A DNA stretch of 43,506 nucleotides from Patescibacteria group bacterium UBA6033 (GTDB taxonomy: Bacteria > Patescibacteriota > Minisyncoccia > Phycocordibacterales > Phycocordibacteraceae), in NCBI GenBank assembly GCA_002429325.1, contig DIZH01000009.1, forward strand, positions 31,535 to 75,040, read 5' to 3'. The notes beneath the pieces were generated by a model. The model did not search any database and was not told where the DNA came from. It saw only the letters and a list, made by a program, of their open reading frames with translations. Positions 1 to 8,451 of this stretch are shown piece by piece. A program made the position numbers and the translations under genes. Positions within the stretch are counted from its first letter, which is position 1; every line of letters begins with the position of its first letter.

Positions 1-41
1 AGAGAGTTCATTTTGTTGTATTCTATAGCACATATAACCTT

Positions 42-995
42 ATGAAAACCGTTCTCGTTACCGGCGCAGCCGGGTTTATAGGCTCAAATGTCGTACCGCT
101 TCTTCTCACGGACGGGTACCGTGTGGTCGGTGTCGACAATTTCGACGATACGTATGACGTTCGCTTTAAGGAGGAGCACATTACTCCTTTCGCATCTGAT
201 GCGAATTTTGAACTTGCCCGCATTGACATCCGCGACCGCGCTGCGCTTTCTGAACTTTTCAAAAAGACAGCACCTGCGTACATTGTGCATCTTGCCGCGA
301 AGGCAGACACTCGTGCGGCAGTTGAAAATCCGTATCCGTATGTCGACAATAATATTACGGGCACACTGAATGTGCTTGAAGTGGCAAAAGAATATGGTAC
401 GGAAAATATCGTTCTCGCTTCTTCTTCCTCTGTGTACGGGAACGACACGGCCATGCCCCTTCAAGAGAGTGCTGTAGCGGATCACCCAATTTCTCCGTAC
501 GGTGCGACGAAGCGTGCGACGGAAATGTTTGCCCATGCGTACCATCATAATTTCGGTATGAACATAACCTGTCTGCGCTACTTCAATGCGTATGGTGAGA
601 ATAATCGCCCGAACATGGTGCCGTATATTTGGGCACAGAAGCTCCTGCGCGGGGAAGAGATAGAAATCTCGGGCGGCGGCACTCGCAAACGCGATTACAC
701 CTACGTCGGTGATACGGCTGCGGCGACGCTCGCAGCGCTTAAGAAGCCGCTCGGATTTGAGATTATAAACGTCGGGAATAGTTCACCACTGTCGCTGACT
801 GAACTGCTTGGAGTCTTTGAAAAGGTGATAGGAGTGACTGCACAGGTGAAAGAGCGGCCGAGTCATTCGGCAAGCGTCGAGGAAACATATGCTGACATAG
901 CGAAAGCTAAAGAGCTTCTTGATTGGGAACCGACGACGTCTATCGAGGAGGGAATATCACGCCTTGTGGCGTGGATTCGCGCGAATCGACTCTAG
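42..995 (+). CDS. NAD-dependent sugar epimerase/dehydratase (extended SDR)
   Basis: 317 aa extended short-chain dehydrogenase, probably interconverting a nucleotide sugar such as UDP-glucuronate or UDP-glucose at C4 in the cytoplasm. The N-terminal Rossmann motif TGAAGFIG lies at residues 7-14, HLAAKAD follows the fourth strand, SSSSVYG carries the catalytic Ser near residue 129, and YGATK gives Tyr153 and Lys157. The length is normal for the family. It is the first gene of the window, so its operon partners upstream are unseen. Its last 39 bases overlap tail to tail with the convergent glycosyltransferase at 957-2114. Exact substrate cannot be read from sequence; UDP-glucuronate 4-epimerase-like is my best guess. 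Confidence 0.88.
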   Translation: MKTVLVTGAAGFIGSNVVPLLLTDGYRVVGVDNFDDTYDVRFKEEHITPFASDANFELARIDIRDRAALSELFKKTAPAYIVHLAAKADTRAAVENPYPYVDNNITGTLNVLEVAKEYGTENIVLASSSSVYGNDTAMPLQESAVADHPISPYGATKRATEMFAHAYHHNFGMNITCLRYFNAYGENNRPNMVPYIWAQKLLRGEEIEISGGGTRKRDYTYVGDTAAATLAALKKPLGFEIINVGNSSPLSLTELLGVFEKVIGVTAQVKERPSHSASVEETYADIAKAKELLDWEPTTSIEEGISRLVAWIRANRL

Positions 996-2114
996 TACGG
1001 AAAGCAGCGTATCGATGTGTGCCTGCCAGGAGAACTTCTCGGCGAGTATTTTCTTGCCGCCTGCGACGATGCGGGTGCAAAGTGCAGAGTCGTTGAAAAG
1101 CCGTGTAATAGCGCGTGTGAGCGCTTCGTCGTCCCCTGGTGGCACAAGGAGGCCGGACACCCCGTCATACACCGCCTCATTGGTGCCGGGGATGTCGGTT
1201 GCGACCATGGGTATCTCTGCCGCGAAGCTCGTGAGGGCAGTGTGCGGAAGCCCTTCATAGGTAGAATTGAGCACATACACCTGCGAAGTTTTTCGTATAT
1301 GCCACGTCTCGGCGCGCGATACTCTGCCGAGGAACGTCACGTGCTTCTCAAGTCCGAGTCCGGCGGCAAGTTTCTTCAAACCTTCTTCTTCGGGACCATC
1401 GCCGGCGATGAGAAGGCGTACATCGGGAAATTCTTTTTTGAGGAGCGCCGTAGCGCGAATGATGCCGTCGACACCTTTCCATTCCACAAGCCGCGCTGTC
1501 GTTACAAGCTGATGAGGTACTGCCTTTCCGACAAAAGGCAGTACCTCTGTTTTTTCGGCAGCATTATAGTTCACGATCGTGCGCTCTCGCGGTACGCGAT
1601 AGGTACGAATGATTGCTTCGCTTAAATAGGCGGAAGGGGTGGTGACGATATCGGCATGGCGTAAGACAAAGCCCTGCAAACGCATGATGAGGCGGATTCT
1701 GAGCGAACCCTCAGGAGACGCTAAGAAGTCCTCGAGCTGTTTCGTGGTCTGTCGCAATTGACTCGCTCGCTCCCATGCCTCGTCGCCAACAAATTTTATG
1801 ACAACAGGAACACCAGTGAGCAATTTCACTATGACTGCGGGTAGACCGGCGGCGACGGCATTTTGAACGTAGATGACGTCGGCACCCCTTGCGGCTTTGT
1901 AGAGCACGTAGGTAAACTTGAGCAGTCGGATTGGGAGTGGGCGTCGTTTGCTGACGGTAACTAGTTTCGTTCCCGCGATCTTTTCTGAAGTGCTCGCGTA
2001 GGCAACAATGACTATCTCGTGCTTGTCACGAAGCCGTTCGGCAAGCTCTTTTATGTAGGTCGCGGGGCCGCCAATTTCGGGCGGATAGAGCGGGGTTGCG
2101 AGTATTATTTTCAC
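957..2114 (-). CDS. GT4-family glycosyltransferase, GTG start
   Basis: 385 aa GT-B glycosyltransferase. The N-terminus has the typical PLYPPEIGGPATY glycine-rich acceptor-side loop, and the C-terminal half has the LVTTARLVEWKGVD, IAGDGPEE and TYEGLPHTALTSFAA segments of the donor-sugar domain. In the usual E-x7-E motif the second Glu is replaced by Thr. The start is GTG at 2114: a -10-like TACACT preceded by TGG lies 7 bases upstream, and the N-terminus MKIILATPLYPPE is what the family begins with. The gene contains a perfect 14-bp inverted repeat (1514-1547) in the variable stretch just before the donor domain. Divergent from the glycosyltransferase at 2180. Confidence 0.88.
   Translation of the reverse strand: MKIILATPLYPPEIGGPATYIKELAERLRDKHEIVIVAYASTSEKIAGTKLVTVSKRRPLPIRLLKFTYVLYKAARGADVIYVQNAVAAGLPAVIVKLLTGVPVVIKFVGDEAWERASQLRQTTKQLEDFLASPEGSLRIRLIMRLQGFVLRHADIVTTPSAYLSEAIIRTYRVPRERTIVNYNAAEKTEVLPFVGKAVPHQLVTTARLVEWKGVDGIIRATALLKKEFPDVRLLIAGDGPEEEGLKKLAAGLGLEKHVTFLGRVSRAETWHIRKTSQVYVLNSTYEGLPHTALTSFAAEIPMVATDIPGTNEAVYDGVSGLLVPPGDDEALTRAITRLFNDSALCTRIVAGGKKILAEKFSWQAHIDTLLSVLESIRANPRHKA
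1514..1547. repeat. Perfect 14-bp inverted repeat inside a glycosyltransferase gene
   Basis: Arm GAGGTACTGCCTTT at 1514-1527, six-base loop, exact reverse complement at 1534-1547. It lies inside the GT4 gene on the minus strand and encodes the segment around EVLPFVGKAVPH, just ahead of the donor-binding domain. It would form a strong hairpin in the mRNA. Confidence 0.9.
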
Positions 2115-2121
2115 GTGGGGT

Positions 2122-2130
2122 AGTGTACCA
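2122..2130 (-). promoter_or_regulatory. Extended -10 promoter next to a GTG start
   Basis: On the minus strand TGGTACACT (extended -10) ends 7 bases before the GTG start at 2114, which predicts a leaderless transcript. No convincing -35 hexamer is visible. Confidence 0.6.
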
Positions 2131-2147
2131 TAATTGGCACCAGGCCC

Positions 2148-2168
2148 CCGCCCGTCTTCGACAGGCGG
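2148..2168. repeat. GC-rich hairpin in a divergent intergenic region
   Basis: CCGCCCGTC, loop TTC, GACAGGCGG forms an eight-pair stem with one C/A mismatch. It sits between divergent genes, so it is not a simple terminator. It could be another dispersed palindrome or a structure in the leader of the 2180 gene. Confidence 0.6.
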
Positions 2169-2179
2169 CCCCGTATATT

Positions 2180-3217
2180 ATGCGTCTTCTTATCTTCATG
2201 CAGACGGTCGATCGCAAGGACTCGGCGCTCGGTTTTTACCATGGCTGGATAGTGGAACTCGCGAAACAGTTTGAGTTCATAACTATTGGAGCATTAAAAA
2301 TAGGGGAGCACGATCTGCCGGAGAACGTGACGGTGATCCCTCTTCGTCCGTGGGGGCATCGTGCGCGACTGCGAACGGCACTTCAGGTCGTCAGTCTCAC
2401 AGTGCAGCATCGTCGCGAATACGATGCGGTGTTTGTACATATGAATCAGGAATATCTGCTCGTTGCCGGCTGGCTCTTCAAGATGTTAGGGAAGCCGGCA
2501 TATATGTGGCGCAATCATTATGCGGGAAATATCCTGACCGACATCGCAGCATCTTTCTGCGATAAGATCTTCTATACGTCGAAGTCTTCTTACACCGCGA
2601 AATATAAGAATGCAGTACAGATGCCCGTCGGCGTCGATGTTGGCTCCTGTCGTCTCGACGAAGAGATCGAGCGGAAGCCGTGCTCAGTGCTCTTCCTTGG
2701 GCGATTTGATGCATCGAAGCGCCCCGACCTCGTCGTAGAAGCGCTCGGCAAGATTGCAGAAAGGGGAGTTGTATTTACAGCCACGTTTGTCGGCGGTCCG
2801 AGCGATCCCGCATCAACGTTTCCGCAAGAAGTCTCCGACCGCGCTCGGGAGCTCGGTATCGCAGACCGCATCGTATTTGCGGGTCCAGTGGCGAATACCG
2901 ACACCTACAAGTACTACCGTTCGCATACCGTCTACGTGAACTGCGGCAGGAGCGGCATGCTCGACAAATCGCTTTTCAAGTCTATTGCGTGCGGGTGTTT
3001 CCCGATCTTCACTAGTGCGGATATGGCAGAAATTATCGGTCCCGAGTTTGCCTATACCGATGGCGACGCTGACAGCCTCGCAAAGCGTCTTACAGAAGCC
3101 CTTGCTCTCTCCGAAGAATCTCGCACCAAGCGCGTGCATACTCTGCAAGTCAAAGCCATTGATGCGCACACGCTTCCCGTCCTCGTGCGTCGCCTTTATG
3201 AAGAGATGCATATATGA
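2180..3217 (+). CDS. Glycosyltransferase, GT4/GT1-like
   Basis: 345 aa GT-B fold protein. Segments supporting this are VLFLGRFDASKRPDLVVEAL at the start of the C-terminal Rossmann domain, RIVFAGPVANTDTYKYY, and VYVNCGRSGMLDKSLFKSIACG at the donor-sugar site. The last segment replaces the usual EX7E with SGMLDKSLFK, so retaining catalysis would need another carboxylate. ATG at 2180 is preferred because the 28 extra residues of the longer frame come from the intergenic region. The stop overlaps the next start as ATGA, so it is co-translated with the gene at 3214. A CATAAT at 2129-2134 could be its -10, giving a roughly 40-base leader. Confidence 0.85.
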   Translation: MRLLIFMQTVDRKDSALGFYHGWIVELAKQFEFITIGALKIGEHDLPENVTVIPLRPWGHRARLRTALQVVSLTVQHRREYDAVFVHMNQEYLLVAGWLFKMLGKPAYMWRNHYAGNILTDIAASFCDKIFYTSKSSYTAKYKNAVQMPVGVDVGSCRLDEEIERKPCSVLFLGRFDASKRPDLVVEALGKIAERGVVFTATFVGGPSDPASTFPQEVSDRARELGIADRIVFAGPVANTDTYKYYRSHTVYVNCGRSGMLDKSLFKSIACGCFPIFTSADMAEIIGPEFAYTDGDADSLAKRLTEALALSEESRTKRVHTLQVKAIDAHTLPVLVRRLYEEMHI

Positions 3218-4368
3218 AAGTACTCTTTATTTCCAATGATCCGACGATATTCGACTCAACGAGTGATGCACGAGTGCGTATGCGCGCTTACGCCGCCCTG
3301 ATAGGCCTGTCAGCCGGTCAGGCAGGGGAATTACATATCGTCTCTGCGGCAGGTCCTGATGCGAAAGAGGAGCAAGAAGGAAATCTTTTTTTACATCCAG
3401 TTCACGCATGGAAAATCTTCCGCGTGCACGCGCTTACGGTGCGGGCGCATGCACTCATTGTTGAACAGGGAATTGACGTAGTGTCGGCACAGGACCCGTT
3501 TGAGCACGGACTCGCCGCGCTCCGCGCAATTGTCGGCACGAGCGCGAAACTCCATATCCAAGTGCATACTGACTTCCTTTCCCCTTGGTTCGTGAGAAGC
3601 GGCAATTGGCGCGCGCCGCGCGTACGCATGCCGCTCCTCAATCAATGGCGCCGCAGCATTGCCGATGATGTACTTCCAAAGGCCGATGGCATCCGTGTAG
3701 TGTCTCTTCGTGTGAAGACTTCGCTTATTGAGCGCTACCACGGACGCATTGTTGAGCCAATAGTCATTCCTGTCGCTGTTGATCCGACGGTACCCTCTCC
3801 CGTACCTCTCCCAAAACGTTCATTCACGTTCTCGCTCATTGCCGTCGGCCGGCTAGAGCCTGAGAAACGCATCGAAGACATACTTGCCGCGCTCAAGCTT
3901 GTTATCAGACAGTATCTTACGGTCGGGCTTATCATCGTCGGTGATGGCCGCGAGCGGAGACGATTGAAGCATATGGTGCGTGAGCTCGGGCTCACGGACT
4001 ACGTGCTGTTTCTCGGAAATCGCCCCGATGCTCGGGGGCTGATGGCGAGCGCGCAGGCATTTATCCAAGTGAGCGCCTATGAGGGCTACGGTCGCACGCT
4101 TATCGAAGCGGCGCTGGCGAAGGTGCCTATCATCACAACGGACGTCGGCATCGTGGGTGAAGTGTTCAAGGGGTACGAGGACGTGCTCGCCGTGCCGGTG
4201 GCCGACCCGACCGCTCTCTCTCTCAGTATCGTCGGCCTCATCGAGGATAATGCCGTACGACAAGAGCTTCCTGTCCATGCCGAAGCAGCGGCGCTTGCGC
4301 ACCTCGCCTCAGTTGGCAATTTGCCGAGCCGTATCGTCGAAGATCTCGAGCATGTTCTCAAAAAATAA
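3214..4368 (+). CDS. GT4-family glycosyltransferase
   Basis: 384 aa GT-B glycosyltransferase. The N-terminal half ends in a helix containing DVVSAQDPFEHGLAAL, typical of GT4 enzymes. The C-terminal half has LIAVGRLEPEKRIEDIL, LIIVGDGRERRRLKHM and AYEGYGRTLIEAALAKVPIITT. Here the E-x7-E motif is intact (EGYGRTLIE), so this is a good candidate for an active retaining enzyme. It overlaps the preceding glycosyltransferase by four bases (ATGA) and is followed after 7 bases by another one, forming a co-directional run of sugar-transfer genes ending with the deacetylase at 5495. Confidence 0.9.
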   Translation: MKVLFISNDPTIFDSTSDARVRMRAYAALIGLSAGQAGELHIVSAAGPDAKEEQEGNLFLHPVHAWKIFRVHALTVRAHALIVEQGIDVVSAQDPFEHGLAALRAIVGTSAKLHIQVHTDFLSPWFVRSGNWRAPRVRMPLLNQWRRSIADDVLPKADGIRVVSLRVKTSLIERYHGRIVEPIVIPVAVDPTVPSPVPLPKRSFTFSLIAVGRLEPEKRIEDILAALKLVIRQYLTVGLIIVGDGRERRRLKHMVRELGLTDYVLFLGNRPDARGLMASAQAFIQVSAYEGYGRTLIEAALAKVPIITTDVGIVGEVFKGYEDVLAVPVADPTALSLSIVGLIEDNAVRQELPVHAEAAALAHLASVGNLPSRIVEDLEHVLKK

Positions 4369-4375
4369 TATCTCT

Positions 4376-5491
4376 ATGAAATTTTTCTACATCGCGAATA
4401 TCCGACTACCGACCGAGAAAGCGCACGGCATCCAGATAATGGAGATGTGTGCAGCTTTCGCCGAACAGGGCTCTCAGGTAGAGCTTGTCGTTCCGAAGCG
4501 AAGCAACTTCATTCAAGAAGACCCTTTTATCTATCACGATGTACCGTGCACCTTTACTCTCCGTACATTACCGAGCCTCGATCTCATTCGTTTCGGTAGA
4601 ATCGGTTTTCTCGCGGGACTGCTTTCTTTTATTGCGAGTTCGATGTGGTACGCGCTTTTTCAAAAAGACGCGATCTTCTACACACGAGATGAATTGATTG
4701 CTCTCGTCTTGCATCTGGTCGGCAGACAGGTTGCGTGGGAAGGGCATACGGGGCAAAGAAATCTGGCGGTACGGATGCTTATTCGTCTGCGGGTGCCGAT
4801 CGTGGTCATAACAGAAGCTCTGAAAGAGCTGTATATTGCTGATGGAGCTGCCCCGGCAAAGATATTGGTCGCGCCCGACGGCGCTGATATCAGCCGTTTC
4901 AATATTGCGATGACGCAAGAAGAAGCACGGAAACAGTTAGGGCTTTCCGGAGATAAAAAGATCGTTCTCTACAAAGGGCACCTCTATGAACGGAAGGGGG
5001 CTCATACGCTTGCGCGAGCAGCGCTACTCATAAGTAAGGAAGTGATATGTGTATTTATCGGAGGTTCAGAAGAGGATGTGGCTTCATTTCGAAATGAGTT
5101 CGGAGGAAATCAAAATATCTCGATATTAGGCAATAAGCCTCGGAGAGAAACGCCCATATATCAGAGGGCGGCGGACTTGCTCGTCATACCGAATAGCGCG
5201 AAGGACGACGTTTCGAAACTCTACACCTCACCAATGAAGCTTTTCGGCTACATGGCGAGCGGGGTACCCATTATCGCTTCCGATCTGCCTTCGCTACGCG
5301 AGATCATCAACCCTTCGCTCGCTTACTTCTTCACACCTGACGATCCAAAGAGTCTCGGCGAAGTCATCGAGCATGCATTCGGCGAGTATGCAGAAGCGAA
5401 GAAGAAGGGAGTAGCCGCGCTCGCGCTCGCGGAGCAGTATTCCTGGCAGAAGCGGGCACAGCACATATTGGCATTCATGAATGCGCACTAG
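4376..5491 (+). CDS. GT4-like glycosyltransferase
   Basis: 371 aa. The N-terminus MKFFYIANIRLPTEKAHGIQ is typical of a GT4 subgroup acting on cell-surface glycans. The C-terminal domain carries IVLYKGHLYERKGAHTLA, VFIGGSEEDV and TSPMKLFGYMASGVPIIASDLPSLREII. The position usually held by the second catalytic Glu (KLFEYMA in relatives) is Gly. The longer open frame upstream lies inside the previous gene and does not look like protein, so ATG 4376 is chosen. A TAATAT lies at 4366-4371, but four bases from the start is tight for a promoter. Neighbouring deacetylase begins three bases after the stop. Confidence 0.87.
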   Translation: MKFFYIANIRLPTEKAHGIQIMEMCAAFAEQGSQVELVVPKRSNFIQEDPFIYHDVPCTFTLRTLPSLDLIRFGRIGFLAGLLSFIASSMWYALFQKDAIFYTRDELIALVLHLVGRQVAWEGHTGQRNLAVRMLIRLRVPIVVITEALKELYIADGAAPAKILVAPDGADISRFNIAMTQEEARKQLGLSGDKKIVLYKGHLYERKGAHTLARAALLISKEVICVFIGGSEEDVASFRNEFGGNQNISILGNKPRRETPIYQRAADLLVIPNSAKDDVSKLYTSPMKLFGYMASGVPIIASDLPSLREIINPSLAYFFTPDDPKSLGEVIEHAFGEYAEAKKKGVAALALAEQYSWQKRAQHILAFMNAH

Positions 5492-5494
5492 TTT

Positions 5495-6265
5495 ATGCTG
5501 AAAAACCTCATTTGGAACATCCTCTACGCGCTCGCACGTGCACTTCCGCATCAGCCGAGGATGACCGTTCTTTTGTATCACTCTGTTTCAGACTCTCCCG
5601 ACTTCTTTGCGGTGTCGCCCGATATATTCGATCGCCAGATGCGGTACGTGAGCGAGCGGTATGCGGTCGTTTCGCTCTCGAGAGCGTTCGAGCATGCAGC
5701 GGGGAAATGTGTCGAGCGCGATAGTGTGGCGGTCTCGTTCGATGATGGGTACCGGGACTTCCTCACCGAGGCACTCCCGATACTCGAGCGGTATCAGATA
5801 CCTACGACCGTCTTCGTCCTCGGCGACAATCCCGATCGCGCAGAGCTCGGTACGGATCATCCGCTGCTTGCGCCGGAGGACTTCGCGAAGTTCTCGCCGC
5901 TCGTCACCGTCGGTAGCCACACGCTCGTTCATAAGAAACTCATAAAGATGTCGGTTGAGGATGCGGTGCGGGAGTTGTCGCTATCGCGGGAATCCGTCAA
6001 AGAGAGAACGGGAACAGTGCCTCGCTATCTCGCGTATCCGAAGGGGAGCTATAACGAGGTTGTAATGCATCTCGCTTCCGAAGCGGGCTACGATGGAGCA
6101 GTGAGCGTCGTGGAGCGGGGAGTGCACCCAGGAGACAGTGCGTATGCACTTCCGCGCGTGCAAATAGATTCGACGACTTCCTTTCTGCGGTTCCAGGCCA
6201 AGCTCACACAGGCCGCCGATTGGTATTACAGGCTCTGGTCGCTCGCGCGATTGAAGCGAAAATAA
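5495..6265 (+). CDS. Polysaccharide deacetylase (NodB domain, CE4)
   Basis: 256 aa. NodB-type metal-dependent deacetylases remove N- or O-acetyl groups from glycans. LLYHSVSDSP opens the domain. SFDDGYRDF at about residues 79-87 gives the catalytic-base Asp and metal-binding Asp (82-83). SHTLVH supplies the two metal His, 142 and 146. LAYPKGSYNEVV is the third conserved block. No signal peptide is clear; the N-terminus LIWNILYALARALPHQP is mildly hydrophobic. It follows the glycosyltransferase at 4376 with a three-base gap, so it probably trims the glycan assembled by those enzymes. Confidence 0.9.
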   Translation: MLKNLIWNILYALARALPHQPRMTVLLYHSVSDSPDFFAVSPDIFDRQMRYVSERYAVVSLSRAFEHAAGKCVERDSVAVSFDDGYRDFLTEALPILERYQIPTTVFVLGDNPDRAELGTDHPLLAPEDFAKFSPLVTVGSHTLVHKKLIKMSVEDAVRELSLSRESVKERTGTVPRYLAYPKGSYNEVVMHLASEAGYDGAVSVVERGVHPGDSAYALPRVQIDSTTSFLRFQAKLTQAADWYYRLWSLARLKRK

Positions 6266-6270
6266 GCTAG

Positions 6271-6276
6271 TATAAG
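6271..6276 (+). promoter_or_regulatory. -10 box abutting the start at 6283
   Basis: TATAAG ends six bases before ATG 6283, which places the expected +1 at or next to the start codon. This gives a leaderless transcript beginning with the methyltransferase. Confidence 0.6.
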
Positions 6277-6282
6277 CGCACT

Positions 6283-6933
6283 ATGTTCTGGAATGCTTGG
6301 AAGCAGATCGCACACGGAAAGACGCTCATGCGTTCGCTTATGAATATCGCTCTTGCGGATTACACCCTCTCGAAGGGCGTCGTTGTCGACCTTGGTGGCG
6401 GGAAGAATCCGAGCTATTTCGGATTCCTGAAGGGGGTCTCCGAGACGACTGTCGAGAACATCGATGCGCAGTATGGTGCGGGGGCAGCAGGGGAAATCGA
6501 TTTCGAGAAAGACCTATTGCCGTATGCGGACGAGAGCGTTGACCAAGTGCTCATGCTGAACGTGCTCGAGCACGTGTATCATCACGCATTCTTCGCTGGC
6601 GAAGCGCGCCGCATCCTCAAGGACGGAGGGATGGTTATAGGATTTGTGCCCTTCCTCATCAACTATCACGCCGATCCGCACGATTATTTCCGCTATACGC
6701 ACGAGGCGCTCGAGAAGATATTTACGGAAGCGGGATTCAAGGACGTTCGCATCACGGCGCTTGGGCGCGGGCCTTTCGCAGTGAATTTCAATACGCTCGC
6801 ATCTTTTCTCCCGCGCGTGGTGACCGCACTTCTCTGGCCGGCGTATTATCTCCTCGACCGCGCCCTGCTCGCCGCGAAGCCGGACATGCATAAACGGTTC
6901 CCGCTCGGGTATCTCTTCGTACTCACGAAATAA
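6283..6933 (+). CDS. Class I SAM-dependent methyltransferase
   Basis: 216 aa. Motif I is VVDLGGGKNP (34-43), followed by an acidic post-I segment ENIDAQYG, LPYADESVDQVLMLNVLEHV (motif II region) and RILKDGGMVIGFVPFL (motif III). The C-terminal FAVNFNTLASFLPRVVTALLWPAYYLLDRALL is long and hydrophobic and may bind the membrane or a lipid-linked glycan. It is the first of three methyltransferases in the 6283-9134 run and has its own promoter-like -10 box. Methylation of a sugar hydroxyl or capping of a glycan chain is the likely role; the substrate is unknown. Confidence 0.85.
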   Translation: MFWNAWKQIAHGKTLMRSLMNIALADYTLSKGVVVDLGGGKNPSYFGFLKGVSETTVENIDAQYGAGAAGEIDFEKDLLPYADESVDQVLMLNVLEHVYHHAFFAGEARRILKDGGMVIGFVPFLINYHADPHDYFRYTHEALEKIFTEAGFKDVRITALGRGPFAVNFNTLASFLPRVVTALLWPAYYLLDRALLAAKPDMHKRFPLGYLFVLTK

Positions 6934-6935
6934 GT

Positions 6936-7757
6936 ATGGGAAAGATTCCTTGCACCGTCGGCGTACTTACATTCAATTCCGGCAAGACGCTCCGTCGCGC
7001 TTTGGAAAGTGTAAAGGACTTCGATGAAACCATCCTTTGTGATGGGGGCTCCACCGACGACACTCTCTCGATCGCACGGGAGTATGGCGCGAAGGTGATA
7101 CAACAGGATTCTGCCTTTCAGAATGACAAAGGGGCACTTATCGATTATGCAGGGGTGCGAAATCAATGCCTCGACGCGGCGCGTTTCGATTGGTTCTTCT
7201 ATATCGATTCAGACGAGGTCGCGATGCCAGAGCTCGTAGCTGAGATAGCAGACATCGCGAGAACGGAAAAGCCGAAATACCTCGTCTATAACATTTCGCC
7301 GCGCATCGTCCTCGATGGGAGGCTCATCGAGCATTCCTCCAACTATCCCGGATGGCAGAAACGCTTCTTCAATCGCACGTCCAACGCGCGGTTCCGCAAG
7401 GCGATCCATGAGCGCATCGGATATGATTCAGAGCGATACGCTGCAGGATATATGAAAGGGCATTGGAACTATTTCATTACGGCAGCTGACGACCGTAAGA
7501 AATGGGAGAAATATATTCTCATGGATGTCGCACTATATCAGACGAAGAAATTGAGCGAAGTGCTCGTCTTCGTTTGGAAGAAACTGATCACCGTCTTGAA
7601 GACTATCTTCAAGAGCCTCTATAGTTATCTGCGGTATCCGTATCATACGTGCATGCCTATCTCAATCGAGTATCGGCGCGTACTCTACCAGGCGACGGTC
7701 GTCTATGTGCTTTTTCTCGCCTATCTCGGGCGTCCGCTCACTAGCATCTATGATTGA
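6936..7757 (+). CDS. GT2-family glycosyltransferase (WaaE/KdtX-like)
   Basis: 273 aa GT-A fold. TVGVLTFNSGKTLRRALESV at the N-terminus binds the nucleotide, LCDGGSTDDT is the GT2 strand-loop, and YIDSDEV holds the metal-binding DxD (Asp91, Asp93). HSSNYPGWQKRFF, GHWNY and the basic C-terminal helix resemble the WaaE/KdtX-type subgroup that transfers a sugar to lipid-linked or core glycans. It begins two bases after the preceding methyltransferase and its end overlaps the next by eight bases, so the three are surely co-transcribed. Confidence 0.87.
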   Translation: MGKIPCTVGVLTFNSGKTLRRALESVKDFDETILCDGGSTDDTLSIAREYGAKVIQQDSAFQNDKGALIDYAGVRNQCLDAARFDWFFYIDSDEVAMPELVAEIADIARTEKPKYLVYNISPRIVLDGRLIEHSSNYPGWQKRFFNRTSNARFRKAIHERIGYDSERYAAGYMKGHWNYFITAADDRKKWEKYILMDVALYQTKKLSEVLVFVWKKLITVLKTIFKSLYSYLRYPYHTCMPISIEYRRVLYQATVVYVLFLAYLGRPLTSIYD

Positions 7758-8451
7758 GACTGAACGCATTCGGAGTCGATTCGCGCCGGTTGCTGCGTCT
7801 AGCACTTTCCGGCGGATACGTACGCGCTTCAATCTATCTGGGAAGAAAGTGTTCGATATCGGCTGCGCGTTCGGCGAGCATCTAGTTCTCTTCGGGAAGG
7901 GGAGCGTCGGCCTGACCAATTCTTCTGAAGAAGCTGCATTCTCGAAAGAAATGAGCACGACAGTTCTCGTGGGAAACGCAGAACGCCTCGATGCGCTCGA
8001 GTTGCCACGGCCGTTCGATGCCATATGGGCAAACAACCTCTTCGAGCACCTGCTCTCACCGCACTCATTCTTGATCAATCTGAAAACGATAGCGAAATCA
8101 GACACGCTGCTTATACTTGGCGTGCCCGTCATACCGAAAGTGTCCAGTCTGGTTTCGCTTCGCCGATTCCGTGGTGCGCTCGCCGTTGCGCATATCAATT
8201 TTTTCACCCGTGAGACGCTCGTGCTGACGGCAGAGCGAGCCGGCTGGCGAGTGCGAGAAGTGCGTCCTTTCCTCATATCACTCGCGTGGCTCGATACGCT
8301 GCTCGGTTTTTTCGCTCCGCATCTGTATGTTATTGCAGAAAATGACTCATCATTCCGCTATCCTGATAAGAAATCGCTCGAATGGTCAGCCGATGATTCG
8401 ATGTATGCGAGATTGTTCAGCGCGACTCAAGAATCCTCTGAAAAGATATGA
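7750..8451 (+). CDS. Class I SAM-dependent methyltransferase
   Basis: 233 aa. VFDIGCAFGEH (34-44) is motif I. FDAIWANNLFEHLLSPHSFLINL matches the motif II/III region of glycan methyltransferases in which the class-typical NxxEH is present. KSDTLLILGVPVIPK ends the fold. ATG 7750 is chosen because the extra N-terminus of the longer frame is the out-of-frame end of the GT2 gene. Overlaps: eight bases with the gene before, four bases (ATGA) with the gene after. Confidence 0.82.
   Translation: MIETERIRSRFAPVAASSTFRRIRTRFNLSGKKVFDIGCAFGEHLVLFGKGSVGLTNSSEEAAFSKEMSTTVLVGNAERLDALELPRPFDAIWANNLFEHLLSPHSFLINLKTIAKSDTLLILGVPVIPKVSSLVSLRRFRGALAVAHINFFTRETLVLTAERAGWRVREVRPFLISLAWLDTLLGFFAPHLYVIAENDSSFRYPDKKSLEWSADDSMYARLFSATQESSEKI

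Noticed and set aside
4366..4371. TAATAT as a separate promoter for the glycosyltransferase at 4376
   Set aside because: It lies at the end of the preceding coding region in a tight operon and is only four bases from the start; co-transcription explains expression.
5673..5686. 14-bp palindrome CGCTCTCGAGAGCG in the deacetylase gene
   Set aside because: Short and near chance level for a window this size; no sign of insertion.
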